From: an uncultured Lachnospiraceae bacterium
GTDB taxonomy: Bacteria > Bacillota > Clostridia > Lachnospirales > Lachnospiraceae
Assembly: GCA_947367855.1 (NCBI GenBank)
Contig: CANBFE010000034.1
Location: forward strand, 1-36,227
Length of the DNA stretch: 36,227 nt
Reading direction: 5' to 3'
In this document: in pieces, positions 1-7,654 of the stretch
Layout: every line of letters starts with the position of its first letter
Numbering within the stretch: position 1 is the first letter of the stretch
Program-made: the position numbers and the translations under genes
The notes under the pieces: model-generated
Seen by the model: only the letters and a program-made list of their open reading frames with translations
What the model was told of the DNA's origin: nothing
The model's database searches: none

Positions 1-467
1 AGCACCACATAGGCCGCACGGCTGAGTATCCGCCCGTCTTCCCTGACCCTGTAGTGGATGCAGTCCATGAACACGAATGGATAGACCGGGTTCAGGGGCC
101 TGGACTGCCATTCCCTGATCTCCGGAAGAATCTTGTCCGTGATTTTGCCCACCATCTCGGCAGACATCTCTATCCCATAGAGATCCTGAAGCTGGTCATG
201 GATGTCCCTGGTGCTCATCCCCCTGCCGTAGAGCGAGATGACCTTTTCCTCAATCCCGGAGACGTCCCGTTGGTACCTGGGGATAATCTTTGGCTCGAAC
301 TCGCCGTTCTGGTTCTTTTCGTAACCCAACGTTGCGTCCAGCTCTGCCTCCATGAGCTCCTGTAGGATGTCCTTGAAGCCATCCCTGAGGAGGGTGTAGA
401 CATCTGCCACACTACTGATGTTGTTGTCTGCAATAATCTGTCGAATCTGTTCCTTTGCTACCGGCAT
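1..467 (-). pseudogene. IS256-family transposase, N-terminal part with an internal deletion
   Basis: Reading the minus strand from ATG at 467 gives MPVAKEQIRQIIADNN..., then LMEAELDATLGYEKNQ, then directly NGEFEPKIIPRYQRD, and on through RGMSTRDIHDQLQDLYG to FVFMDCIHYRVRED. This is the IS256/Mutator transposase order, and the Asp in FMDCIHY would be the first DDE residue. In intact family members about 35 residues, including a conserved RNGY-type stretch, lie between LGYEK and the EFEPK segment; here they are missing without a frameshift. The short repeat AACCAGAACGG at the junction would fit a recombination deletion. The C-terminal half is outside the window. The copy is probably inactive; family assignment is firm, loss of function is inferred. 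Confidence 0.8.
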
Positions 468-560
468 ATAGATACTCCTTTTCGATAAGAATTTCCATAT
501 CTAGATTCTTACCAAAAAGGAGCTATTTTTTACCAAAGACACAAACTTTTTTACACTACC
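1..560 (-). mobile_element. IS256-type insertion sequence, partial (runs off the left edge)
   Basis: The element holds a Mutator/IS256-type transposase on the minus strand. Its outer end appears to be at 560: read on the minus strand the end starts GGTAGTGTAAAAAAGTTTGT, which matches the style of terminal repeat I recall for clostridial IS256 elements. The base after 560 belongs to an IS110-type transposase remnant, so this copy seems to have landed inside older transposon debris. The other end and the target duplication lie outside the window. The placement of the end at 560 is inferred from the repeat and from where IS110 similarity begins. Confidence 0.75.
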
Positions 561-1028
561 GTTTTGAGCCATTCCGATCCCCAGTCCCGGGACCTTGCCG
601 TCACAAAAATAAAGGAAGCACAAGAGGCGTATTCTCTTAAAAGCCGCTGCTTCCTTGAGTCCACGGGATCTACCATATCCCGCTCCTGTGCTTCCTTCGC
701 GAATCCTGCTGTAAAGCAGTCCGGAAAGTTCAACGGGGACAAGGTACATATGTCAAAAAGGGGTTTCAGCCTCGCCAGACGCATCCTGCATATGGCGGCA
801 CTCAATAATCTTAAGGTAGACAAGGGCAGCGGGATGCCTGTAAATCCGGTCATCCACAGCTATTACGCCGGCAAATGCAGGGCAAAGAAGAAAAACGTGG
901 CTGTCGGGGCTGTGATGCACAAGATCTGCAACATTATCTTTGCGATGCTCCGGGACAATAAGCCGTTTGAGATCATCACTCCTCAGGAACACTGCGAACG
1001 GTATCTGGCAGCGCATTCTGCCTATTGA
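561..1028 (+). pseudogene. IS110-family transposase remnant (N- and C-terminal pieces fused)
   Basis: The open frame from TTG 564 encodes LAVTKIKEAQEAYSLKSRCFLESTG, which resembles the N-terminal DEDD-type catalytic region of IS110 transposases. It then jumps to NPAVKQSGKFNGD, HMSKRGFSLARRILHMAAL and VGAVMHKICNIIFAMLRDNKPF, the C-terminal Transposase_20 region. The expected continuation GIYHIPLLCFLRE is present one frame over at about 662-700, so there is one missing base near 667 as well as a large internal deletion. Full-length family members are around 400 residues; only about 150 remain. The 5' end is cut by the IS256 element. This is a dead relic, not a working gene. Confidence 0.75.
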
Positions 1029-1345
1029 CATTTCTTAGCTGGACTTCGTGTGGGATGTCAAGATGGGCGACCTTCAAAAGGACCCACTGCCCTGGGAGGC
1101 GGACGGATAAAAAATCAAATATGGAGTTGCTGGGTTTGGAAAACCATGTTAAACTAATCATAGCAATTTTGGTTGTTATGTGGTTTATTATATCCTCCGC
1201 TACTCATGCAGTCCATATTTTAACCTGACCGAAAATATGGATAATATGGTTATATTATTTTATATGTCACGCTGAAGAAGTATAGGAGAACATGGGTGAG
1301 CCAGACAGGGATATCCAACAATACGAATGAAAAAAAGGATGTAGT
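1029..1345. other. Gene-free stretch after the IS110 relic
   Basis: These 317 bases hold the probable 3' flank of the IS110 remnant (to about 1110) and then AT-rich sequence leading to the membrane-protein gene. A 67-codon open frame at 1025-1228 has no recognisable ribosome-binding site or family likeness. I see no clear promoter, terminator or RNA gene here. Confidence 0.5.
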
Positions 1346-2956
1346 ATGCATAGAAAAATATGGTTTTCGTTTTCTTTGGGATTCATAATCGCTTTCTTTT
1401 ATACGGCAGGAAAGTCATTGGATAACTATGATTCCGTAAACTTGACGGAAGGACTATTTTATGTAAAATGGCTGGCGGCCTCTGTATTTACAACTGCGGT
1501 TCTATTTCTTGTATGGGAAATTATGGACCGGATTCACAGGAGTTCAGATCAAGGCGGAAAGATTTATAATATAATCCAAAAGAAGATTCCGTTTTCTCTG
1601 CCAGGATGGGCATGTGTATTGATCCTGCTGGGGTGCTGGCTTCCCGTATGGCTGTCATTATTTCCAGGTGCATTTTCCTATGATGCCCTGGCTGAATGGG
1701 AGCAGGTACGGGATGGCGTGATCACTGCACACCACCCTGTGATTCATGTGCTCTGGTTGGGAGGACTGGTGGAAGGAATTCATGCCCTTACAGGAAGTTA
1801 CAATGCCGGGATAGCTGTTTACACTTTCTCACAGATGCTTATCCTGGCAGTTATATTTTCTTATACCCTGCGCTTTTTGGGCGATTTTCAAGTGCCCGGA
1901 ATTTTGCAATGGTTTGCTCTTTTATTTTATGGGCTTTCTCCTGTAATGCAGCTCTTTTCTATCAGCGCTACAAAGGATGTCCTTTTTTCCGGTGTGCTTC
2001 TTGTGTTTTTACTGCAATTGATTCGACTATGCAGCAAAGGAGATGTATATTATCAAAACGCAAAAAGCTGGATAGCATTTGGGGCAATTGCATTCTTGTC
2101 TATGATACTACGGAATAACGGATTCTACATTACGTTAGGAACATTGCTGATCCTGCTTTTTAAGATAAAAAAATACCGGAAGAAAACAGGGCTGGTACTG
2201 CTGGGGGTATGCGCTGCATACGGGGTGTATGTGGGTCCTTTTTATGGAATACTGGATGTGGCCAGAGGAGGGATAGAAGAGATGTTCTCCGTCCCGATCC
2301 AGCAGATAGCCCGGGTACACCGATATGACTTCGATTCTTTGGACGAGAAGGATCTGGATGTGGTATACCAAGTGATTCCAAAAGAATACCTGGAAGATTA
2401 TAGGGCTACGGTATCCGATTTTGTCAAGAAAGGATTCCAGCAGGATGCATTTGAAACTTACAAAGAGGATATGATGCGGATATGGGTCAAATGGGGGCTT
2501 GCGCATCCTTTGACATATGTGAATTCCTTTTTGGTGAATACAGTTGATTTTTGGTATCCGCATGCGGTGATAGACGGTTACAGGGACGTGTATGGCAAAA
2601 GCAGCTATTTTGACTATAAAGTGGATAAGCCAGGAAGTGAAGTAGTATTTTTGCCGAATCTGCATCAATATTATGAAAAGATTTCTTTTGATAAGCATGC
2701 CCAGCTTGTCCCCTTTGCATTTCTGGCGTTGAGTCCAGGCTGGTATCTTGTGTTGACCATGATAATCCTGGGATATTTGTGGAGGAGCAGAAGATATGAA
2801 TTTGTTGTGCCAGGGGCTTTGTTTGCTTTTTCTATTTTGACAGTACTCCTTGGGCCGATGGCTTTGGTGCGCTATGTGCTGATTTTTTATTATGCCTTCC
2901 CGGTGCTGCTTTCCGTTGGTTTGCAGCCAAGGTGTAAAGTCTTGATAATTCAATAG
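1346..2956 (+). CDS. Large polytopic membrane protein, DUF6020/GT-C-like
   Basis: The 536-residue product has about ten to twelve hydrophobic segments: one near residues 5-22, one near 40-60, one at about 85-110, then a dense series from 150 to 310 and from 440 to 525. Between them lies a soluble loop at about 315-440. The early loop FPGAFSYDALAEWEQV followed by HHPVIHVLWLG is typical of DUF6020-like proteins, which share the architecture of GT-C glycosyltransferases; the acidic residue and paired His would lie outside the membrane. Substrate is unknown. The start ATG follows AAAAAAGGATGTAGT, an SD of moderate strength. The gene is visibly more AT-rich than the genes after 3.6 kb, which suggests transfer. 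Its last codons and its stop lie inside an IS-like terminal repeat (2932-2965), so the natural C-terminus may have been clipped. Confidence 0.7.
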   Translation: MHRKIWFSFSLGFIIAFFYTAGKSLDNYDSVNLTEGLFYVKWLAASVFTTAVLFLVWEIMDRIHRSSDQGGKIYNIIQKKIPFSLPGWACVLILLGCWLPVWLSLFPGAFSYDALAEWEQVRDGVITAHHPVIHVLWLGGLVEGIHALTGSYNAGIAVYTFSQMLILAVIFSYTLRFLGDFQVPGILQWFALLFYGLSPVMQLFSISATKDVLFSGVLLVFLLQLIRLCSKGDVYYQNAKSWIAFGAIAFLSMILRNNGFYITLGTLLILLFKIKKYRKKTGLVLLGVCAAYGVYVGPFYGILDVARGGIEEMFSVPIQQIARVHRYDFDSLDEKDLDVVYQVIPKEYLEDYRATVSDFVKKGFQQDAFETYKEDMMRIWVKWGLAHPLTYVNSFLVNTVDFWYPHAVIDGYRDVYGKSSYFDYKVDKPGSEVVFLPNLHQYYEKISFDKHAQLVPFAFLALSPGWYLVLTMIILGYLWRSRRYEFVVPGALFAFSILTVLLGPMALVRYVLIFYYAFPVLLSVGLQPRCKVLIIQ

Positions 2957-2965
2957 ACTTTACAC
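2932..2965. repeat. Hairpin-forming IS-like terminal repeat, left copy
   Basis: GTGTAAAGTC at 2932-2941 is the exact inverted complement of GACTTTACAC at 2956-2965, with a 14-base loop. The part CTTGATAATTCAATAGACTT matches, in inverted orientation and with two mismatches over about 25 bases, the sequence at 3331-3355. It overlaps the stop codon of the upstream membrane-protein gene. It may be the end of a lost IS5-type element and could also act as a weak transcription stop. Confidence 0.65.
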
Positions 2966-2996
2966 TGTAGGTTATAATATTTTATTATATAGCTGC

Positions 2997-3257
2997 TTAT
3001 GCTATGTGTTCAATACGTTCTTTTATTCTGCGCAATTCATTTTCAAGTGTATTGACACGGATTAAAAGCATTTCTTTTTCATTGTCAACCTTTAAAGCGT
3101 CATCGAGTTTACGGCTTAAATTAAGGTGTCCTTCGGCAATAATCTTAATATTGCGGTTAGTCTCGTTTTCAAGCGTCAACTGTATACTTCTTATGTCACG
3201 CTTTATTGGTTCTAACATAGATTCAATCGCTTTAAGGTCTTCAGCAGATAATGCCAT
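2997..3257 (-). CDS. Small coiled-coil protein, function unknown
   Basis: The 86-residue product starts MALSAEDLKAIESML and is almost entirely charged heptad sequence: LEPIKRDIRSIQLTLENETNRN, then IIAEGHLNLSRKLDDAL, then VNTLENELRRIKERIEHI. It has no membrane segment and no catalytic motif. Short proteins with the ENE..RNI..IAEGH..L signature recur in clostridial genomes, often near mobile DNA, but I know no function. I chose ATG 3257 over the longer frame to 3323 because the first 22 residues (MIYYLHSNSSNTNNHNERDGDH) look non-coding and a GGGACGGTGA sequence precedes 3257. A promoter on the minus strand could use TATACT at 3314-3319 (plus-strand coordinates) with TAGACT, 17 bases upstream, inside the IS-like repeat. 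Confidence 0.7.
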   Translation of the reverse strand: MALSAEDLKAIESMLEPIKRDIRSIQLTLENETNRNIKIIAEGHLNLSRKLDDALKVDNEKEMLLIRVNTLENELRRIKERIEHIA

Positions 3258-3330
3258 ATGATCACCGTCCCTTTCGTTGTGATTGTTTGTGTTACTGGAG
3301 TTGCTATGTAGATAGTATATCACAACTTAG

Positions 3331-3355
3331 GTGCAAAGTCTATTCAATTATCAAG
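3331..3355. repeat. IS-like terminal repeat, right copy
   Basis: GTGCAAAGTCTATTCAATTA followed by TCAAG is the inverted counterpart of the left copy at 2940-2965. It borders the 3' end of an IS5-type transposase remnant whose stop codon (3351-3353, minus strand) lies within it, as expected for the end of an IS. Its interior side faces right, away from the coiled-coil gene. Confidence 0.65.
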
Positions 3356-3530
3356 GTGCTTTGTGTTTAGATATCGGGAAGACAACACTTGGAGCATGGC
3401 ATACAAATCCCATATATGTGAAAGCCAGCTTATCATACCGGGTTGCAATGCGGCGGAATCCCTTCAGTTTGAGAAAGTTTTTCTCTGCCAAATGGCGTTC
3501 TTTGTACAGCCACCAGTCACAACGGCGCTC
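3351..3530 (-). pseudogene. IS5-family transposase, C-terminal remnant
   Basis: On the minus strand, from about 3530 to the TGA at 3351-3353, the reading is ERRCDWWLYKERHLAEKNF, LKLKGFRRIATRYDKLAFTY and MGFVCHAPSVVFPISKHKAP. The R-Y-K-x-R-x-x-[VAI]-E..F..[KL]K.[FW]RR[IV]ATRYDK pattern is the conserved C-terminal end of IS5/IS427-type DDE transposases, including the catalytic Glu region. No N-terminal part is present; sequence to the right of 3530 shows no transposase likeness and leads into the tatD promoter region. It is a relic. Confidence 0.7.
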
Positions 3531-3680
3531 AAAGCTGCCAATCTGCAGCGGAAGCCCGATTATAATATACTGTGGAAATTGTTTGCCGTATCTGGTATAC
3601 TATACCTGGAGTTTGTACTGAGTTGCGGGCAGGCGGGTCCTGTACAGGGACGGCTGCGGAAGGCAGGGAGGAAGCAGGGA

Positions 3681-4472
3681 TTGATAAAATATTATGACAT
3701 AGGTGTGAATCTGTTCTGCAGGCAGTTTCCGGATCCGGAAAAGGTGGTAAGGGAAGCGGCTGCGGAAGGTGTAAAGTGTATTCTGACAGGCACGGATATG
3801 CGGGAGAACAGGAAAATAGAAGAATTTGTAAAAACGCATGACGCCTTTGGAACAGCGGGGATACATCCCCACAATGCAGACCGGTCCACAAGGGAAGACT
3901 TTGAACAGATAGAGCGCATGTTAAGGGAAAACGGAAAGCTGGTGGCTGTCGGAGAGTGCGGGCTTGACTATGACAGAATGTTCTCCACAAAAGAAAACCA
4001 GATCAGATGCCTGGAAAAACATATTGTCCTGGCAGAAAAATTGGACAGGCCGTTGTTTCTCCACGAGCGCAGCGCTGCATATGATTTTATTAAGAGATTT
4101 AAAAACCACCAGGATATCTGCAGGAAATCCGTGGTTCACTGCTTTACGGGAGACAGGAAAACCCTGGACCAATATCTTTCCATGGGATTTTCCATCGGCA
4201 TTACCGGGTGGATCTGCGATGACCGCCGGGCCCGCGAGCTGCGGGAGGCAGTGCAGATCATTCCTCTGGACAGGATACTGGTGGAGACGGACGCGCCCTA
4301 TTTAACGCCGAAGAATGTTCCGGGACTGGACAGGACCAATGTTCCCGGGAACATTAAGTATGTGGTCAGGGATCTGGCAGGATACAGGAAGATTTCCGAG
4401 GAGGAGCTGATAAGACATGCGAGGGAAAACACGGAAAGAATCTTCGGAATAGGGAGCAGGGAAGAAAAGTAG
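3681..4472 (+). CDS. tatD: TatD-type metal-dependent deoxyribonuclease
   Basis: The 263-residue product is a close match in layout to E. coli TatD rather than to the YcfH/YabD branch. It begins YYDIGVNLFCRQF, where the first metal-site motif is D-I-G-V-N instead of D-x-H-x-H. It has the metal ligands AGIHPHNAD, AVGECGLDYDR, LFLHER, VVHCFTG and VETDAPYL in order, and the GITGWICDDRRARELRE stretch also found in E. coli. TatD proteins are cytosolic 3'-5' DNases acting on single-stranded DNA. I chose TTG 3681 because GGGAGG and AGGGA lie just upstream and homology begins at once; the open frame extends back to 3363 but that part overlaps the IS5 relic. A weak promoter may lie at 3573-3601 (TGGAAA, 17 bases, TATACT). 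Confidence 0.9.
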   Translation: MIKYYDIGVNLFCRQFPDPEKVVREAAAEGVKCILTGTDMRENRKIEEFVKTHDAFGTAGIHPHNADRSTREDFEQIERMLRENGKLVAVGECGLDYDRMFSTKENQIRCLEKHIVLAEKLDRPLFLHERSAAYDFIKRFKNHQDICRKSVVHCFTGDRKTLDQYLSMGFSIGITGWICDDRRARELREAVQIIPLDRILVETDAPYLTPKNVPGLDRTNVPGNIKYVVRDLAGYRKISEEELIRHARENTERIFGIGSREEK

Positions 4473-4485
4473 TGGGGAGGATGCT

Positions 4486-4845
4486 ATGGGATGTCTGGGT
4501 AATCTGTTATGGTTTTTGTGCGGAGGCTTTTTCAGCGGTCTTGGATGGGCGCTGGCCGGGGTGCTTTGGTGTATTACAATTGTAGGAATTCCTTGGGGGA
4601 TTCAGTGTTTCAAATTTTCAAGCCTCTGCTTTTTTCCTTTCGGCAAGGAGGTGGAATACGGCGGCGGGGTGGGGTCGCTGCTGCTGAACCTGATCTGGCT
4701 GGTATTGTCCGGCATTCCCCTGGCAGTGTGTTCCGCTGTCTGGGGCTGTATTCTGTGTGTGACGATTATCGGAATTCCGTTTGGACTGCAGCATTTTAAG
4801 CTGGCGAAACTGGCGCTGATGCCCTTTGGGGCCAGAGTCGGATGA
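4486..4845 (+). CDS. yccF: YccF-family small membrane protein
   Basis: The 119-residue product has two copies of the YccF motif: ITIVGIPWGIQCFKFSSLCFFPFG at residues about 29-52 and VTIIGIPFGLQHFKLAKLALMPFG at about 92-115. Hydrophobic segments precede each copy, so the protein is a small integral membrane protein of the DUF307 type. Its role is unknown. A strong SD (GGGGAGG) lies seven bases before the ATG. It lies 13 bases after tatD and just ahead of mnmA, so all three are probably cotranscribed. Confidence 0.9.
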   Translation: MGCLGNLLWFLCGGFFSGLGWALAGVLWCITIVGIPWGIQCFKFSSLCFFPFGKEVEYGGGVGSLLLNLIWLVLSGIPLAVCSAVWGCILCVTIIGIPFGLQHFKLAKLALMPFGARVG

Positions 4846-4868
4846 AAGCGGAAGTCTGGGGAGAGCAT

Positions 4869-5954
4869 ATGAAGAAAAAAGTAGTGGTGGGCATGTCGGG
4901 AGGGGTGGATTCCTCCGTGGCAGCCTGGCTTTTAAAAGAACAGGGCTATGATGTGACGGGTGTGACCATGCAGATATGGCAGGAGGACGCCACGGAGGAA
5001 TCCGGGGAATCCGGGGGATGCTGCGGGCTGAAGGCAGTGGAGGACGCCAGAAGGGTGGCGGAAACCATTGGGATTCCCTATTATGTCATGAATTTCAGAA
5101 AGGAATTCAAATGTCATGTGATAGATAATTTTGTGGAGGAGTACCTCCGGGGGCGGACGCCCAATCCCTGCATAGTCTGTAACCGTCATGTGAAATGGGA
5201 GGCCCTGCTGCGCAGGAGCCTGGCACTGGGGGCGGATTATATTGCCACCGGCCATTATGCAAGAGTGAAGCGCCTGCCAAACGGACGTTTTACCCTGAGC
5301 CGCTCTGCAGCTGTGGGAAAGGACCAGACCTATGCCCTGTACAGCCTGACCCAGGAGCAGCTGGCCCATACCTTGATGCCTGTTGGGGATTATACAAAGG
5401 AAGAAATCCGGGCCATGGCAGAGCGGATGGGCCTGTCGGTGGCGGATAAGCCGGACAGCCAGGAGATCTGCTTTGTGCCGGATGACGATTATCCGGGATT
5501 TATCCGCAGGGAGGCCGGGGACAGGGTTCCGGGACCCGGGGATTTTGTGGATGCAGAGGGCAGGATTCTGGGCCGCCATAAGGGGATAAACTGCTATACC
5601 ATCGGCCAGCGCAGGGGACTGGAGCTGCCCATGGGAGAAAGGGTGTATGTGACGGATATCCGTCCGGATACAAACCAGGTGGTAATCGGGAAAAATGAGG
5701 AACTTTTTACCAGGGAAGTGCTCTGTGACCATATCTGCTTTATGTCTGTGGAAGAGATAAGGGAGCCGGTGCGGGCCTTTGCAAAAATCCGCTACAACCA
5801 CAAAGGAGAATACTGTACCGTCACAAGGGTGGGGAAGGACCGTCTTCTGGCTGTTTTCGAACAGCCGGTAAGGGCCGCCGCGCCGGGGCAGTCCATCTGC
5901 TTTTATGAAGGGGATCATGTGCTGGGGGGAGGCATTATACGCAGGTTTTCCTGA
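4869..5954 (+). CDS. mnmA: tRNA-specific 2-thiouridylase MnmA
   Basis: The 361-residue enzyme activates and thiolates U34 of tRNAs for Lys, Glu and Gln in the cytosol. It has the PP-loop MSGGVDSS at residues 9-16, the nucleophile region TPNPCIVCN with Cys101 and Cys104, ATGHYAR at 126-132, KDQTYALY at 151-158 and the second catalytic Cys201 in SQEICFVPDDDY. The spacing of the three cysteines matches E. coli MnmA (Cys102, Cys105, Cys199), where an Fe-S cluster form has been proposed. I start at ATG 4869 (MKKKVVVGMSGG) because GGGGAG lies upstream; the frame stays open to 4842 and there overlaps yccF by four bases. No mnmA-type cysteine desulfurase is adjacent. Confidence 0.95.
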   Translation: MKKKVVVGMSGGVDSSVAAWLLKEQGYDVTGVTMQIWQEDATEESGESGGCCGLKAVEDARRVAETIGIPYYVMNFRKEFKCHVIDNFVEEYLRGRTPNPCIVCNRHVKWEALLRRSLALGADYIATGHYARVKRLPNGRFTLSRSAAVGKDQTYALYSLTQEQLAHTLMPVGDYTKEEIRAMAERMGLSVADKPDSQEICFVPDDDYPGFIRREAGDRVPGPGDFVDAEGRILGRHKGINCYTIGQRRGLELPMGERVYVTDIRPDTNQVVIGKNEELFTREVLCDHICFMSVEEIREPVRAFAKIRYNHKGEYCTVTRVGKDRLLAVFEQPVRAAAPGQSICFYEGDHVLGGGIIRRFS

Positions 5955-6032
5955 GCCGTCTGGATACAGGCACTATCTGCAGCATAAAGCATATGATAGG
6001 CAGACAGACAATATTTCAGACAGGAGAGTCTT

Positions 6033-6557
6033 ATGGATTTTATTGGTGAGAGAATGCCCCTGAGGAGAAAACGATTCGGTTCCATTACAGGCACCATTGT
6101 GGATATGACGCCTGCCAGAACCGGGGGAAGGCGTACCAACGGCTGTATTATCTATATGACGGTTGAGGATACAGAGGGAAATACGGTTCTGTTTGCAGTC
6201 ACCCCGTCCACCTATGTGGTGGAATTTGAGACTCTTTCCCTGGGGATGACATGTACCTTCTGGTATGCGGCGGACGCGCCCATGCCCCTTTCCTATCCGC
6301 CTCAGTACAATGCGGTGGCGGCGGCACAGGAGAAAATGGGCCGGATGGTAAGCGTGGGCTATTTCAACGCCTCCCTGGTCAACGAAGAACAGACACTGCA
6401 GCTGAACATGGACAGAAGGGTGGAAGTGAGGACATCCAACAATCAGTATTTTCAGGGAAGTCCGGCCAATCACAATCTTGTAGTCACTTATGGAAGCTCC
6501 ACCAGAAGTATTCCGGCACAGACCACGCCGTCCAGGATTGTGGTGCTCTGTGACTGA
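6033..6557 (+). CDS. Conserved hypothetical protein (174 aa), probably soluble
   Basis: I do not recognise this family by name. The product has no signal peptide or membrane segment. The first 90 residues look like a small beta-barrel: GSITGTIVDMTPART, CIIYMTVEDTEGNTVLFAVTPSTYVV, LGMTCTFWYAADAPMP. Alternating hydrophobic strands with a GTI/V..M pattern suggest an OB-like fold, which is an inference. The second half (YFNASLVNEEQTLQLNM... RIVVLCD) is also strand-rich. AGGAGAG lies five bases before the ATG. It lies 78 bases after mnmA and is followed by the zinc-ribbon gene, so it may belong to a plus-strand operon ending at 8.6 kb. Confidence 0.75.
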   Translation: MDFIGERMPLRRKRFGSITGTIVDMTPARTGGRRTNGCIIYMTVEDTEGNTVLFAVTPSTYVVEFETLSLGMTCTFWYAADAPMPLSYPPQYNAVAAAQEKMGRMVSVGYFNASLVNEEQTLQLNMDRRVEVRTSNNQYFQGSPANHNLVVTYGSSTRSIPAQTTPSRIVVLCD

Positions 6558-6631
6558 CAGGGGAGTGAAATTCAGAAATCTGGAGCCGGTCTGTGTGTTT
6601 CGGCTCCTTACCAAAGAAAGGAAAGAAGGGA

Positions 6632-7621
6632 ATGTATTTTAGATGTAAGAACTGTGGGGGAAATGTGGTATACAGCCCGGAAAAACATGGTATGTACTGC
6701 CCTTTTTGTGAGAGCGAGGGGAGCGATGAACGCGCGGCGGGACAGACCGGCGCCCTGACAGTCTGCCCAAACTGCAGCGGGGAAGTGCCGGTGGATGAGC
6801 ACATCTGCGCAACCCGCTGCCCTTACTGCGACAGTTACCTGATTTTTGACGAGAGGGTGGAGGGGAAATATGAGCCCCGAATGATGATTCCCTTTCAGAT
6901 GGGCAGGGAGACCTGTAAGCAGTCGCTTCGGGATAAGTTCAGAAAGTGCCGTTTTGCGCCTGTGGATTTCCTCTCCGAGGCAAGGCTGAACAGCATGCAG
7001 GGATATTATGTTCCCTACTGGTTCTATGATTATGATACCGCCTGCAGTTTTCTGGGAGAGGGGACAAAGGTAAAGGTCTGGGTCAGCGGGAACAAACAAT
7101 ATACCGAGACCAGTGTATACAATATCAGCCGGAATATGGATATCCATTTTGAAAAGATTCCCGTGGACGCATCCCTGCAGATGCCGGATGACGTGATGGA
7201 CCTGATTGCGCCCTTCCATTATAATCAGATGACGCCCTTCCAGGCCAGGTTCCTGTCAGGCTTTTACGGGGAAAAGTACAATATGCCTTCCGGGGAGGTG
7301 GAGATGAGGGCGCGGAGCCTGATGAAGGCGGATGCCGAAAAACTCCTGCGGGAAAGCTATGCCGGATACAACTCCGTGAAAACCCTGTCCCAGGATGTGC
7401 GGGTCAGGGAGAGCGGGGCGGCATACGGGCTTCTTCCCGTATGGAAATACATATACCGTTATAAGGAACAGGAATACCCGTTTTATGTCAACGGACAGAC
7501 GGGGAAGATCGTTGGCACTGCGCCTTTTTCCAGAGGCAGGTTTGTGGCCTATGTGGGAACTTTGTGGGCATGCTGTACAGCGGTCCTGGCGCTGCTGCAG
7601 ATTTTACTGGGATTGCTGTAG
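6632..7621 (+). CDS. Zinc-ribbon protein with C-terminal membrane anchor
   Basis: The 329-residue product begins with MYFRCKNCGGNVVYSPEK..MYCPFC, a four-cysteine zinc ribbon, followed by a second one, CPNCSGEVPVDEHICATRCPYC. After a linker comes a conserved-looking region with RKCRFAPVDFLSEARLNSMQGYYVPYWFYDYD and later GLLPVWKYIYRYKEQEYPFYVNGQTGKIVG, a pattern common in clostridial TFIIB-type zinc-ribbon membrane proteins. The last 25 residues (FVAYVGTLWACCTAVLALLQ) form one membrane segment, leaving the zinc part probably in the cytoplasm. I chose ATG 6632 because GGAAAGAAGGGA directly precedes it; the longer frame to 6593 has no SD. Such proteins often sit beside TPM-domain genes, as here. 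The biochemical role is unknown. Confidence 0.8.
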   Translation: MYFRCKNCGGNVVYSPEKHGMYCPFCESEGSDERAAGQTGALTVCPNCSGEVPVDEHICATRCPYCDSYLIFDERVEGKYEPRMMIPFQMGRETCKQSLRDKFRKCRFAPVDFLSEARLNSMQGYYVPYWFYDYDTACSFLGEGTKVKVWVSGNKQYTETSVYNISRNMDIHFEKIPVDASLQMPDDVMDLIAPFHYNQMTPFQARFLSGFYGEKYNMPSGEVEMRARSLMKADAEKLLRESYAGYNSVKTLSQDVRVRESGAAYGLLPVWKYIYRYKEQEYPFYVNGQTGKIVGTAPFSRGRFVAYVGTLWACCTAVLALLQILLGLL

Positions 7622-7654
7622 ACTGGAGAAAGGGTACGGGACAGGGATAAGAAT

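Noticed and set aside
1025..1228. Possible 67-residue gene after the IS110 relic
   Set aside because: No SD, no family, and it starts within the relic.
2135..2953. A 272-codon frame on the minus strand opposite the membrane-protein gene
   Set aside because: Composition is that of an antisense shadow (many His, Gln, Ile) and no start signals are present.
3363..3680. N-terminal extension of the tatD frame
   Set aside because: It overlaps the IS5-type relic on the other strand; TatD homology begins right after TTG 3681, which has an SD.
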